Source: CAVWCQ01 sp963753545 (GTDB lineage Bacteria; Chloroflexota; Anaerolineae; Aggregatilineales; Aggregatilineaceae). Taken from it: 64,000 nt of DNA. The position numbers and the translations under genes are program-made. Below are positions 47,447 through 57,375 of this stretch, piece by piece. Where the stretch lies: the NCBI GenBank assembly GCA_963753545.1, contig CAVWCQ010000008.1, positions 1,054,001 to 1,118,000 of the forward strand, written 5' to 3'. The notes beneath the pieces were generated by a model. It saw only the letters and a program-made list of their open reading frames with translations, did not search any database and was not told where the DNA came from. Positions within the stretch are counted from its first letter, which is position 1, and each line of letters starts with the position of its first letter.

Positions 47447-47674
47447 TTATCGCTGGCTGGCATGCAGGACGGTGATGCCGATTACCTCGTCGCCGTCATA
47501 ACGAACAATGATATCATCATCCGTTAATTCGCTATCTGTTGCCTGTGCTGATTTATGAAAGTTGATGTAGAGCACATCAGCCTCAGCGTCGTAGGACAGC
47601 CAGACGTTATTCTGTGGAGCATCCTTGATCGCAGAGAGGATGCTGAGATAATCACGATAATTGATCAGGACCAT
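47447..47674 (-). CDS. DUF2283 protein
   Basis: A 75-residue DUF2283 member: VWLSYDAEADVLYINFHKSAQATDSELTDDDIIVRYDGDEVIGITVLHAS carries the family's D-x-x-x-D-x-L-Y-I-x-F and E-V-x-G-I-x-x-L-x-A-S pattern. DUF2283 genes are often paired with DUF4258-type genes, and a remnant resembling the end of such a partner lies directly upstream (47701-47820). GAGG precedes the ATG. Confidence 0.85.
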   Translation of the reverse strand: MVLINYRDYLSILSAIKDAPQNNVWLSYDAEADVLYINFHKSAQATDSELTDDDIIVRYDGDEVIGITVLHASQR

Positions 47675-47700
47675 AGCCGCTGCCTCTTGTTCAAAAACTG

Positions 47701-47820
47701 CTATCGGCTCGTCAAAAACGCAGTGATCACAAACCCATCCTCATCCAGTTCGCCGTGTCCGGTAACGATATGTGCCCCGATCACGTTAGGCTGTAGCCGT
47801 GAAACCAGACAGCAAACGTA
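47701..47820 (-). pseudogene. Truncated partner gene of DUF2283
   Basis: A 39-codon open stretch bounded by stops, ending in VIGAHIVTGHGELDEDGFVITAFLTSR. The G-F-V-I-T-A-F/Y-L-T ending is typical of DUF4258-type proteins. No start codon or N-terminal part can be found upstream, so only the last third remains. Confidence 0.4.
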
Positions 47821-47903
47821 TTATAACAAGGTTCAACCCAACGTTTTGCCCTGCTGGGGGATATGAAATAATAGAGATATCTCGCCCGATTAAAGGACAC
47901 ACA

Positions 47904-48482
47904 ATGAAAGAGAAGCAGGCAGTAGCCCGGCTGCGGCGGGGTGATATCGGCGGTTTGGAGGCCCTGGTGCGGCTCTATGGGGTGCGGGCGGTGCGCGCCG
48001 CCGTCCTGATCACCCATGATCGCCCGCTGGCTGAAGACATTGTGCAGGCGGCTTTCCTCCGCGCCTACGAGCGCATCGATCAGTTTGACCCGGCGCGGCC
48101 TTTCGGACCCTGGTTTCTGCGCAGTGTCGTGAATGACGCCGTGAAAGCAGTCACGCGGCGCAAACCGCAGGACTCGCTGGATGAGAGCGACGAACCGTTG
48201 ATCAGCGATCCCGCGCCCGGCCCCGATGAACAGCTCGAACATGCCGAAACGCGGCAGGCAGTCTGGACCGCTTTGAGTCAACTCCCGCCCGAACAGCGCG
48301 CTGCCGTCGTGCTGCGTTATTACCTGGACCTGAGCGAGTCGGAGATCGCCAACGACCAGTCGATCCCGCCGGGAACCGTCAAGTGGCGGCTCCACGCGGC
48401 GCGGGAACGGCTGCGTTCGCTGCTGGCTCCCTGGCGTTTGGCCCCCGATTCCGATACCGAAACTGTGTGGAGAAAACCATGA
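47904..48482 (+). CDS. ECF-type RNA polymerase sigma factor 1
   Basis: A 192-residue sigma factor of the ECF group. Region 2 (AVARLRRGDIGGLEALVRLYGVRAVRAAVLITHDRPLAEDIVQAAFLRAYERIDQF-PFGPWFLRSVVNDA) and region 4 (LSQLPPEQRAAVVLRYYLDLSESEIANDQSIPPGTVKWRLHAARERLRSLL) are both complete. AAAGGA precedes ATG 47904. The next gene overlaps by four bases (ATGA) and begins like an anti-sigma partner. It is clearly paralogous to the sigma factor at 56782. Confidence 0.93.
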   Translation: MKEKQAVARLRRGDIGGLEALVRLYGVRAVRAAVLITHDRPLAEDIVQAAFLRAYERIDQFDPARPFGPWFLRSVVNDAVKAVTRRKPQDSLDESDEPLISDPAPGPDEQLEHAETRQAVWTALSQLPPEQRAAVVLRYYLDLSESEIANDQSIPPGTVKWRLHAARERLRSLLAPWRLAPDSDTETVWRKP

Positions 48483-51399
48483 AAGACCAGGAACGCTTTA
48501 AACAATTACTCGCGGAAACGGCCAGTGAGGTCGTTCCCGATGAAATGGACCTGTGGCCCGCCGTGCGTGACCAGATCAGCACGCGCCCGGTGATCACTCG
48601 CCGGATGATCGGCGTGCTGCCGCTCATGGCCGTGCTTGTGATCGTGGCGCTGGCGGCGCTGCTGGTGTTTCGCCCCGACAACAACTCCGCGATGATCAAA
48701 ATGCGGGACTCGCTGTGCAGAATGCTACACCAACCGCAAGCGCGACTCCGCTTCCGACGATGCCGCCGACCAGCACTCCGATCCCGGCGGAGTTGCAGAT
48801 ATCCCCCACCGCGATGATGCCGGAACCGTCTCTATCCCGGGTGTTACCGCAACAGGTACTCCGTTTGGCTACAGCGATCAGACGGGTACGCCGACCATCA
48901 TCAGTCCGGTGGAGGTCATCACGGCGACGCCGATCATCGTGTCGCCCGCCGACCAACTTACTCTTGAGGCCCAAACAGCTCCTGGCGGCATCCCTGTCCC
49001 TGCTTTGACGATCACCCAGATTGAGGCGGAAAACTTCACGGACGGTCTGTTTGCCCATTCCGGAACACTGTTCTGGCAGACGCCCCGCGCCGACTATGCC
49101 CTGCTGAGTGTTCCCGAAGAGGCTTTCCAGGCGGCAGGCGGCTGGACGGTGATCACGGTCAAAGGGGATTATTTTGTCCCGAATCTGCTGGCGGAAAAAA
49201 CAGTTTCCGGCGAACCAGTTTCGGCCAGCTACCGTACCAACGAGGGCGCGCTGCTGTTTCACTTCGCGGATAATGTCACGCCGCTCGACGAGACGTGGAC
49301 CAGAGATATCACCTATAACATCATTGTTGATGGCAACCTGACCACGCTTCGCGGCGATTACACCCTGACCATTTCCCCGGCGATGAATGCCATTGATCTG
49401 AACAGCGGCGCGAGGGATGTCACTGTGCCGCAGGGTCAGCCCGTCGTACTGCACTTCACGCCACAGCCTGGAACAGTTTACTATCTCACCATGCAAGTCG
49501 TTTCAGTGATTGACGAAAATTCGCCGAATATCGCCGTGCTGCTGCCCGGCGGCGAAACGCTGACGACCTTCGACCCGAATCGGACGGCCTATCTTGCCGC
49601 CGAGTTTGTGCCCACTGTCGCGGAAGGTGATCAATATCTCCTGCTCTACCCACAGGATGTGTGCGCAGCCGGTATTCCGCTGGATGAGTGCCGTGCCCAG
49701 ACTCGCCAGAATATTACGTCTGAACATACGGGTGACACCCGTCGAGATGGCGAATCAGGCTGATTTGCAGCCGACAGCCGCTGCCGCCCGCCGTTATCAC
49801 AGCCACGCCGCTGCCTAGCCGTGCCATCGCCCGTCGCTGACAATCCGATCCCGCTGCCGCCGGGAACCGTTGCCGTGACCATTCCCGGTCCATTTCGCGC
49901 GAAGGGCAGGCCAGCGATTATCTGGGCCAGAACGTCGATATCGTGCATGGAATTTCTCTTTGTGGACGTGGCAACTGATCCCAGCGGTGTGGCTGTTACC
50001 CCCGTGCTGGGGGAAGACGAACCGCGCTTGGCCTTCTCAACGTTTGCCGAAGATGTACCAGTCGTTAGTGTTGGGCCAGCCGAGGATATGATCACGGTTG
50101 CTGTCCCGCCCGATCAGGCGACTGTGCTTGACATGTGGCGGTGGAAGCGCAGATTCCGATTTACGTGCTGCCCGCTGAGGAGGCTCTTGGGCGAGACGAT
50201 GACAATAGTCGTGCCGCACGATGATCTTGAAAGCCAGGGCATAACCGTTGACGATACGGTGGATTTCGTCTTCCCGACCATCCAACAGGTGCGCGTCCTT
50301 GAGGATGGGACGTTTCGAGGCGGAAACGGTCGCGGAGGGTGAAACAACCTCATTCCCTTACGCAGTCTTAAATGCTCACGTGATGAGTATCCGCAGCACC
50401 GAATCCGGCAAATCCTGTGCTTACGATGGAGATTCAGTCGGCAGAGCGCAGGCGATTCTGGACTGGCTGATCTCTGATCAGAATGCGCCATACCAGATTT
50501 TGCGGCGGGCGACAGCCGTGATCACGATATCGGGTGAGCCGACGACGATCCAGATTCCGGTAACACCAACGGCGACCCCAACGCCTGCTGCTACCGCATT
50601 GGAAGGCACGATCCGGCTGCCAGAGAGAACCGTCGGCATGTCGCTTCCGGAAGATCGATATGTGATGGCAGAAGGGGAGGCGGCTGACTACGTGGGCCAG
50701 TACGTTGATCTCGTCGCGGCGGTGGGTTACGCTGATGGAACCGAAAATACGTCGCTCGTAGTTCCATCAAACGCCACGATCACCCGCGACGAAGACGGCA
50801 ACATATGGGTCACTGCGCAGGATGGTCAGGAACGCGAAGTACACCTGGATATCACAACCATTTTCGAGGGTTTGCAGGTGGTCAGCGGCGGGCCACTGCT
50901 CGCCAATTTCTCGAATGAGCAGCCACATCTGACCTGGAAAAATGGTGTTGAAGAATGGGGCGCGATCACCGTTGCCGTGCCCGAAGATCAGGTATCCGTG
51001 CTGGAATGGCTCATCAACTCGTCCGCCCGGTTTTATATCCTGCCGTCCGAGGAACTACACGGCGACCCGGTGACGCTGGATGTTAGAACCGCTGACTTTG
51101 AAGGGCAGGGCATCACGGTTGGCGATATCGTGGATATCGTGTTTCCTACGGTCCGCCGCCTGGAGATGCAGTCGAACGGCATCATTGACGTCACGTACTT
51201 TGAGGAGGGCGATCCCTATACCGTTCCCTATCTGATCCCGAATGCCCTGGTCACCAGCACGGCGGACGTGATCCAGTCGGATGATGATCCCGACACGCTC
51301 ACCGTTGGGCTGAATGTCATCCCGCAGATGAGGCCGCTCATTGTCTACGCAGTCGAGTCGGGCATTCCGATTGAACTGGTGCGGCGGTCTGATCCATAA
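48479..51399 (+). pseudogene. Membrane sigma-partner with SAF-like modules, multiply frameshifted
   Basis: The start resembles an anti-sigma partner (KDQERFKQLLAETASEVVPDEMDLWPAVRDQI), with one membrane helix (MIGVLPLMAVLVIVALAALLVF), a TPLPTMPPTSTPIP linker, a large extracellular beta-rich part, and at least two SAF/CpaB-like modules (PLPPGTVAVTIP ... DLESQGITVDDTVDFVFPT; PERTVGMSLPEDRYVMAEGEAADYVGQYVDLV ... DFEGQGITVGDIVDIVFPT). The coding signal switches frame near 48710, 48845, 49730, 49810, 49900, 49945, 50130, 50190 and 50320, with mixed signs. The last clean frame is 50320-51399. This damage is far denser than elsewhere, so it is called a pseudogene. Confidence 0.7.
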
Positions 51400-51410
51400 C
51401 GTGAGAGTTA

Positions 51411-51442
51411 AACAGGGGTCTGGCATGGACCCCTGTTTTTTT
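51411..51442 (+). terminator. Rho-independent terminator
   Basis: A 10-bp stem AACAGGGGTC / GACCCCTGTT with a 7-nt loop and a run of T. It overlaps the stop of the converging DUF1697 gene. Confidence 0.85.
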
Positions 51443-52007
51443 ATACTTCTTTACGGGTGTCTGTTGCTTCAAGTATCTTGAGTAGCTTTGTCGTCGTATT
51501 CCAATTGCGGATAGTCATGGATTTGTAGGCCGCTGTCGCTGCGATTTTACCAAGCCGGCTTTTGGTACGTTGAGAGCTGAGACGTTGCGAGTAGATTACA
51601 GCGTCACCCGGCCAGATACGGTCAACCCCTTCCCTTGGGGCAAAAACTGGCAGTGCCTCTTCCGGCGAGATACCCATCAAAAAAATAACATCACTGTGAT
51701 ATTTCTCTGGCTGCTCACCGAAACCTTCGGGCTTGTTACCGATGACGTCTTGGATCTGATCGCGAGTCAACACCAAAACCTTGATGATCTCGCTATCAAG
51801 TTTGAAGCTCTCAGGCAGAGCCTCTTCAATCTGAGCTTTTATCTGGTCAGCGTGTTTGTCGGATTTTAAAATCACGTTACCACTGGCTATATAAGTTGAA
51901 ACATTGGAAAATCCCAGTTCTTCCAAGGATTTTCTCAAGCCCGCCATTGGTACTTGATTTTTGCCGCCGACATTGATGCCGCGCAGGAGTATTATATAGG
52001 TATCCAT
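51441..52007 (-). CDS. DUF1697 family protein
   Basis: A 188-residue soluble protein of the DUF1697 family. The N-terminus YIILLRGINVGGKNQVPMAGLRKSLEELGFSNVSTYIASGNVIL is the family's diagnostic block, and the C-terminal R-L-S-S-Q-R-T-K-S-R-L-GKI ... MTIRNWNTTTKLLKIL is also typical. The biochemical role of the family is unknown. It is more AT-rich than its neighbours and is followed upstream by an AT-rich gap, so it may be a recent acquisition. Confidence 0.9.
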   Translation of the reverse strand: MDTYIILLRGINVGGKNQVPMAGLRKSLEELGFSNVSTYIASGNVILKSDKHADQIKAQIEEALPESFKLDSEIIKVLVLTRDQIQDVIGNKPEGFGEQPEKYHSDVIFLMGISPEEALPVFAPREGVDRIWPGDAVIYSQRLSSQRTKSRLGKIAATAAYKSMTIRNWNTTTKLLKILEATDTRKEV

Positions 52008-52425
52008 CTCCTTTATTTTACCTGAAATAGTTTTCGCTTGGCAAACCCCGGTCTGGTTAACAAACCGATTTCCTCCCCTTAAGGACTATACTTTCTAGAA
52101 CATCCGTGCTATCCTGTAGTTAGGCCCTTTCTCCACGTAGTGGGGAAAGCGGTTTGCCCATTCAGTAAGATCAACCGTTCACATGCCCCTTTTTTGTTTC
52201 GGCTGGCAGCAAAGTCTGGATATCGTTAGGAAACCGTTTGTGAGCATACCGAAAAAATAGGGGCCTCAAAACCACCACGAGAAAAATAGGCCAAATAGTG
52301 ATCAACTATTTTTGAGCGAAAGTTAGAGTACGGGGAAAATGGGTGCCGCTAATAGTTTTCAAGTTTCAACACAAAACTACTAAGATGGTTATAAATCATC
52401 GTTCGGCACCCACTAACTGAAGAGG
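52008..52425. other. AT-rich intergenic region
   Basis: No gene or tRNA is recognised in about 420 bases. A small inverted repeat AAATAGT-GATCA-ACTATTT lies near 52293-52311. The region is clearly richer in A+T than the flanking genes. Confidence 0.4.
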
Positions 52426-53736
52426 TTACAACGCCTGCTCTTTTTTTAGGCTGAGCCGTTCCCGGATCGTTTCCCGCCGTCCACAAATATCGAAGACAGC
52501 GTACTGGTTATCGCGCATCACCCGCTGCGCGATCTGGATGGCCTCGGATTCGGTCAGAAAGCCGTCATCGATTTCGGCTTGCAGGGCGCGGTTCAGACCG
52601 TCCCGCGCCTGGAACGCATAGGCCACGGTCTGCGACGGCCAGAAGGTATCGCCGCCAAAGGCAAACAGCTTGTTGGCCGGGACAGCATGCAGCATCCGGC
52701 GCACAAAATCCAGGGCGGCATGAAAGTCGATGGTCCAGCCCCAGCACATATCGACGTAGACGTTCGTGAACTGCTTGGCGACGGCGACTAATTCATTGGA
52801 GTAAGGGTACGCCGTGTGCATCAGGACAAACTTCGCGCCGGGGAACGAGGCCAGCAGCGGGCAGAGATGCCCGGCCCGCAGGCGATCCGGCTGGATCATC
52901 GTGTTGGCGTAGGCCATGAACCCCGTGTGGATTTTGAACGGCAGCCGGTATTCAATGGCCCCCTCGACGCCGCGCGCCAGGCACCAGTCGCCCAGGCAGA
53001 GACTCTCCGCCTCAGTGAGCGGCTGGCCGCGCAGTAACTTCTGCAAAACAGGCTCGGTTTCCGCGTCGGTGCGGGGTGTATAGGCCAGCGTCCGCGCATA
53101 GGCGTGCGCTGCTTTGACCGCAATCGCCACCGCTCCATATCTGGCGAACAACCCGCATAGGGCCTGCCGCAGCGTGATCAGACTCAGCACCTCGACGCCT
53201 GTTTCGCGGCCCAGCATCTGCGTGTCAATATTCCCACTGGCGAGAGCGTTCCACGATAGATCATTCAGGAAAAAGTCGGGCCCGGCTGGATCGGGCAGAC
53301 AGGCCCACTGCTGGTCATCAATCTGGACGTGATCCAGATTCGCCACGTCGCGCAGCAGATGCAGACGCCCCCCCGGCTGGCGAAGTTCGGCGTTTCGTTC
53401 AGCCGCCGCCAGAATGCCCGGCAGGGTGATCTCGTCCATCCCGTAGACCAGCTTCGCCGCGAGGCGCGCCGCCCGCCCGTAGCTGGTCCAGCGGGAGTGT
53501 TCCCACGCTTCCTTGATGCCCATCCAGCGGCCCATAATATCCTCGTCACGGGCGTTGATCAGGCGATCAAGAGCAGCGGTGGGCGCTCCGGCAATGGTCA
53601 GGTCCATGCCAATATAGGTGTGAAACAAATCCTGCAAAACATCCGGCCCGCTGTCGACAAAAACGGCTTCCTGAAAGGTATGTTCGTGCGTATCAACAAG
53701 CGGCGTACTCTGGATAAACTGTGCGAGATCGGTCAT
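52426..53736 (-). CDS. Amidohydrolase-family metal-dependent hydrolase
   Basis: A 436-residue TIM-barrel hydrolase of the amidohydrolase-2/uronate-isomerase-like group. It shows LVDTHEHTFQEA (metal-binding H-x-H), LPFKIHTGFMAY (third His), KFVLMHTAYPYSNELVAVAKQFTNVYVDMCW (fourth His), and FGGDTFWPSQTV (catalytic Asp). The Trp/Tyr-rich segment in the first third (GRWMGIKEAWEHSRWTSYGRAARLAAKLVYG) resembles glucuronate-isomerase-like and uncharacterised amidohydrolases. The substrate is not known. It is a single-gene unit. Confidence 0.86.
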   Translation of the reverse strand: MTDLAQFIQSTPLVDTHEHTFQEAVFVDSGPDVLQDLFHTYIGMDLTIAGAPTAALDRLINARDEDIMGRWMGIKEAWEHSRWTSYGRAARLAAKLVYGMDEITLPGILAAAERNAELRQPGGRLHLLRDVANLDHVQIDDQQWACLPDPAGPDFFLNDLSWNALASGNIDTQMLGRETGVEVLSLITLRQALCGLFARYGAVAIAVKAAHAYARTLAYTPRTDAETEPVLQKLLRGQPLTEAESLCLGDWCLARGVEGAIEYRLPFKIHTGFMAYANTMIQPDRLRAGHLCPLLASFPGAKFVLMHTAYPYSNELVAVAKQFTNVYVDMCWGWTIDFHAALDFVRRMLHAVPANKLFAFGGDTFWPSQTVAYAFQARDGLNRALQAEIDDGFLTESEAIQIAQRVMRDNQYAVFDICGRRETIRERLSLKKEQAL

Positions 53737-53926
53737 TCTGTCCCCCTTTAGTTATGTATGCTGTTTTCATGGTATCACAGGTTGTCGTAGGGGAATCGCA
53801 CGGTTTGTTGGGCAACATGGGGTAGTCAGGCGCGGATCGTGGCGGTATACTGTTGCGTCGTGCCCGCCCCGGACAACATCCAGGGTCCGCCAGGGTGCAA
53901 CACTGATGCGAAAAAGGATTAAACTT

Positions 53927-55343
53927 ATGCGCCGTTTGTCCATCATTCTGCTACTAACCGGGGTTTTGGGGCTGATGCTGTTCGCCAATGTGCTCAGCCA
54001 CACCAAGGCCAGCCAGCCGCAGCAAGAGCAGCCAACCGTGCCGCCGACCAATACACCCCGTCCAACGTTCACAGCGACGGCAACCGTGCCGCCTACCAAT
54101 ACGCCGCGTCCAACGGCGACCAACACGGCGACGGCAACCTTAACGCCGACACTCACGCCGACGAGCACATCAACACCGACCGTTACGCCGTCTCCCACGA
54201 ACACGCCGACAAACACACCCACGCCCAGCCCAACGCCGACCATCGTGGGGCCGAACGAGTATCCCGACAACTTCAACCCGCTGACCGGGCTGCCTTATCC
54301 AAATGAAGAAGCCCGCGACCGCCGCACCATTATCGTTAAGGTGTCCAACTTCCCGGAGATCGTGCGCCCGCAGAGCGGCCTCGACAAAGCCGATATTGTC
54401 TTTGAATACGAGGTTGAAGGGGCCGTCACTCGTTTCGCTGCGCTCTACCGCAGCCAGGGATCGGATCATGTCGGCAGCGTGCGCAGCGCGCGCCTGCTCG
54501 ACCTGGAACTGGTGCCCATGTTCGAGGCGCTGCTGGCCTACAGCGGGGCGAATGACTGGATTTACCATTACATCCTGGACTCCGATTGGAAGTGGCGGGC
54601 GCTCACCCCACAGATGGGCGTTAACGACCCGTTTGGCCGCTTCCCGCAGGAGGGCAAGGCGTATGAACACACGCTCTTTGCCGACACGTTCAAATTGTGG
54701 GACGTGGCAACCGAGTATCAGGTCAATGACGGGCGGCAGTTTAGGGGATTCGCCTTCTCCGATACACCCGATCCCGGCGGCGAACCTGCCGTCGATATTT
54801 TCGTGGACTTCTGGAGCCCACGCCAGGACACGCGCTGGCAGTATAACCCGGCGGATGGGCGATACTATCGCTGGAACAACGGCCTGCCACATACCGACGC
54901 GACCAGCGGCAAGCAGCTTGCGGCGGATAATGTTGTCATTCTCGAAGCGCAGTATATTGATCGCCCTGACATCCTGGACAGCGAAACGAGCGGCGTGGTC
55001 ATGGAAACCGACCTGTGGGGTGTGGGAACCGCGTGGCTCTTCCGCGACGGCCTGTGGTACGAGGGCGAATGGTATCACACGCAGGGCAAACTCGGCCTGT
55101 GGCTGATGTTCCCCGGCGGTGAGGAGCCGATTGCACCTGAAACCCGGTCAAACATGGTTCGAAGTGGTGCGCCCGGTGATGTACGGCGTGGAAGTCAGCG
55201 ACCAGTATGCCAATATGGAAGCAACGGCTGCCGCTATTTATGCCACAGCGACGGAGTCCTATTCCGCGACGGCGACGGCGATTGCGCCCTACGTGACGCC
55301 CGCGCCGATCACGATGACGCCGACGCCGCTGGAACTTCCGTAG
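53927..55343 (+). CDS. DUF3048 (YerB-like) exported protein (frameshifted)
   Basis: An exported protein: signal or anchor segment RRLSIILLLTGVLGLMLFANVLS, a long TPTPT-type linker of about 70 residues, and a DUF3048 domain (NPLTGLPYPNEEARDRRTIIVKVSNFPEIVRPQSGLDKADIVFEYEVEGAVTRFAALYRSQGSDHVGSVRSARLLDLELV). YerB of Bacillus is a lipoprotein with the same domain. One net extra base near 55130 changes frame; the C-terminal part HLKPGQTWFEVVRPVMYGVEVSD then ends at 55343. The linker DNA is a repetitive ACN/CCN run. Function unknown. Confidence 0.85.
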
Positions 55344-55371
55344 GGGAATTCTTCAATTAAAAACATGTGGA

Positions 55372-55399
55372 GGGCGGGTGTGTGATAACCCGCCCTTTT
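55372..55399 (+). terminator. Terminator between converging genes
   Basis: An 8-bp stem GGGCGGGT / ACCCGCCC with an 8-nt loop, followed by TTTTG. Same sequence type as the terminators at 1596-1627 and 42636-42664. Confidence 0.75.
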
Positions 55400-55418
55400 G
55401 ATTCAGATCGTTATCTCA

Positions 55419-56633
55419 TTACTCTTGCGTTGGCGACGGTTCAGAGGTTGCGGTCAAGGTGGGCGTGGGCGTGGGAGTCCAGGTCGCCGTCTCTGTCTCT
55501 GTGGCGGTTGCCGTGGGCGTCCACGTCTGGTTCGGATCCATCGTTGCCGTCACTGCGGTTGTTCCAGTGGGTGTGATGGTTGTCGTTCCGGTTGTTACGG
55601 GAGTCCCTGTACCCGGCAGCGGCGGCGCAGCGACCACGGGCAGCGTCGAGCAGTCTCCGGCGCGGCCCACAGCACCGATCAGCACCGATACCCAGCCCAA
55701 TTGTCCATTAAACGTGACCTGATACCAGTCGCCAGCCTCGTTGCGGGCGATGACAGGCAGCGTCTGGCCCGCTCCAACCACGCCCAGCGGCGGATTGTAG
55801 GCAGTGCTGGGGCCGGGCCGCACGTTGACTCCGCTGGCAAACGCCAGATAACAGGGGCCTGTTGTCGGCAGATTGCTGAAGGCGGGTGTAAAGGCGGGCG
55901 TTGCCGCGGCAGTGCTGGGGCGCACCTGCCACGTGATGAGCAGATCAACGGGTGTATTCCCGCGCTCGAACGTCAGCACATACGATTGGTTTGCCAGCAG
56001 GACCACGGATATTTCGGGCAGCAGCCCGGATTGCAGCGAAAATACCGCCTCGCCGCCTGGGTCCTGCACCAAACTCGTCGCCGGAAGCCCGTAGACAGCC
56101 GGGGTCGGGAGTCCAACGGGCAGAATGACCTGCACCAGCAGTGTAGTCTCGCCCGTGTCCGGCGGGGGAGTCAGGATGTAGCGGACGGTGGCATCGGAGA
56201 TAGTCACCTGTGTGAGGCCCATTTGCAGCGGGATAGGTGGCGTCACATTGCTGTTGAGCAGGATCACCATATCGCCGCTGCCGTTCGTCGCCTGAATGAC
56301 CAGAGTGTAACTTCCACTCACGGCGGTTGCGTCAAAATTCTGATTCACATTCCCATCCGCGCCGGGCGTCAGGGCAATCGCAGTCCGGTTCGGATCGATC
56401 AGGACGGCGGTGTAGGAAAATTCTGTCTGCCGGGTCAGAGTCAACTGGGCAGTGTCTCCCGCCGATAACGAAAAGGTTCGGGTGAGCGCTTGCCCGGCGT
56501 TGAGTGTGACGGTTTGCGGCACACCGGGCTGGAGGGTTTGATCGCCGCCCTGCGCCCTCACATGGAGCGCCGACAGGCCGATCACCAGCACAATCAGCAC
56601 ACTACACAAGACAAAAAACCAACGTCGTTTCAA
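55419..56633 (-). CDS. Secreted protein with SH3 domain, paralogue A
   Basis: A 404-residue exported protein (signal KRRWFFVLCSVLIVLVIGLSALHVRA). Two PPC-like beta-sandwich segments (GQALTRTFSLSAGDTAQLTLTRQTEFSYTAVLIDPNR; SGSYTLVIQATNGSGDMVILLNS) precede a single SH3b domain (CYLAFASGVNVRPGPSTAYNPPLGVVGAGQTLPVIARNEAGDWYQVTFNGQLGWVSVL). The C-terminal 70 residues are Thr/Pro-rich. It is clearly paralogous to the gene at 58487, and the two flank the second sigma module. Probably a surface protein. Confidence 0.8.
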   Translation of the reverse strand: MKRRWFFVLCSVLIVLVIGLSALHVRAQGGDQTLQPGVPQTVTLNAGQALTRTFSLSAGDTAQLTLTRQTEFSYTAVLIDPNRTAIALTPGADGNVNQNFDATAVSGSYTLVIQATNGSGDMVILLNSNVTPPIPLQMGLTQVTISDATVRYILTPPPDTGETTLLVQVILPVGLPTPAVYGLPATSLVQDPGGEAVFSLQSGLLPEISVVLLANQSYVLTFERGNTPVDLLITWQVRPSTAAATPAFTPAFSNLPTTGPCYLAFASGVNVRPGPSTAYNPPLGVVGAGQTLPVIARNEAGDWYQVTFNGQLGWVSVLIGAVGRAGDCSTLPVVAAPPLPGTGTPVTTGTTTITPTGTTAVTATMDPNQTWTPTATATETETATWTPTPTPTLTATSEPSPTQE

Positions 56634-56781
56634 GATTGTCCTCCTGGATACTTGTGTGACAGTCAGGATGATAGGCGGATCGCTCTCTCAACGGTTCAGT
56701 AATTAAATATAAAAAATTTGGGCCGAAACGACCATAACGAACGGTTTGGGTGCGGCGGAACTATATAGAGTGTGAGTACTC

Positions 56782-57375
56782 ATGTTTGGGAGGGATGACT
56801 TGGATGATCAGCAGTCACTCCGGCGTCTGAAACGCGGCGACATTCGTGCGCTGGACGCCTTGATGGAGCGCTATCAGGTGCGTGCTCTGCGCGCGGCATA
56901 TCTCGTCACGCAGGATGTCACGAGCGCCGAAGATGTCGTCCAGGACGCCTTTGTCAGCGCCTATCGTTCCATCTCGACCTTTGATGCCAGCAGGCCGTTT
57001 GCACCCTGGTTTATGCGCATCGTGATCAACGGCGCAATCCGGGCCTCACGGCGCAGTCAGGAGCACATGCCCCTGGAAGAAACAACCGACTCCGGCGATT
57101 GGGTCGATGCCGCGCCGGGGCCGGATGAACAGATCGAAACGGCAGAGACCGAGGAAGCCATCTGGAACGCATTGGGCTTGCTGACGCCGGAGCGCCGGGC
57201 TGTCATTGTGCTGAAGTACTACCTTGAACTGACGGAAACGGAAGCCGCCGAGCAGCTCAATATCCCGGTGGGGACGGTCAAATCCCGGCTGCACATGGCC
57301 AGGCAGCAGCTTCGCGCCCTGCTAACAGGAGGGGAAGGTCATGGACGACAAACGTCTGAAACAAATCTTGACTAA
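56782..57375 (+). CDS. ECF-type RNA polymerase sigma factor 2
   Basis: A 197-residue ECF sigma factor. Region 2 is SLRRLKRGDIRALDALMERYQVRALRAAYLVTQDVTSAEDVVQDAFVSAYRSI..PFAPWFMRIVINGA; region 4 is LGLLTPERRAVIVLKYYLELTETEAAEQLNIPVGTVKSRLHMARQQL. It is paralogous to the factor at 47904 (shared RRGDI/KRGDI start, APGPDEQ linker). GGAACT stands about 20 bases before the ATG and could be an ECF-type -35 box for autoregulation with a nearly leaderless transcript. The next gene overlaps by 35 bases. Confidence 0.93.
   Translation: MFGRDDLDDQQSLRRLKRGDIRALDALMERYQVRALRAAYLVTQDVTSAEDVVQDAFVSAYRSISTFDASRPFAPWFMRIVINGAIRASRRSQEHMPLEETTDSGDWVDAAPGPDEQIETAETEEAIWNALGLLTPERRAVIVLKYYLELTETEAAEQLNIPVGTVKSRLHMARQQLRALLTGGEGHGRQTSETNLD

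Noticed and set aside
53980..54250. Short-period DNA repeat as a CRISPR or satellite
   Set aside because: The ACN/CCN repetition is simply the coding sequence of the Thr/Pro linker of the DUF3048 protein.
55398..56468. A 356-codon plus-strand frame opposite the SH3 protein
   Set aside because: Arg/Gly/Cys-rich antisense frame without ribosome site; the minus strand encodes a signal peptide, SH3 domain and a paralogue.
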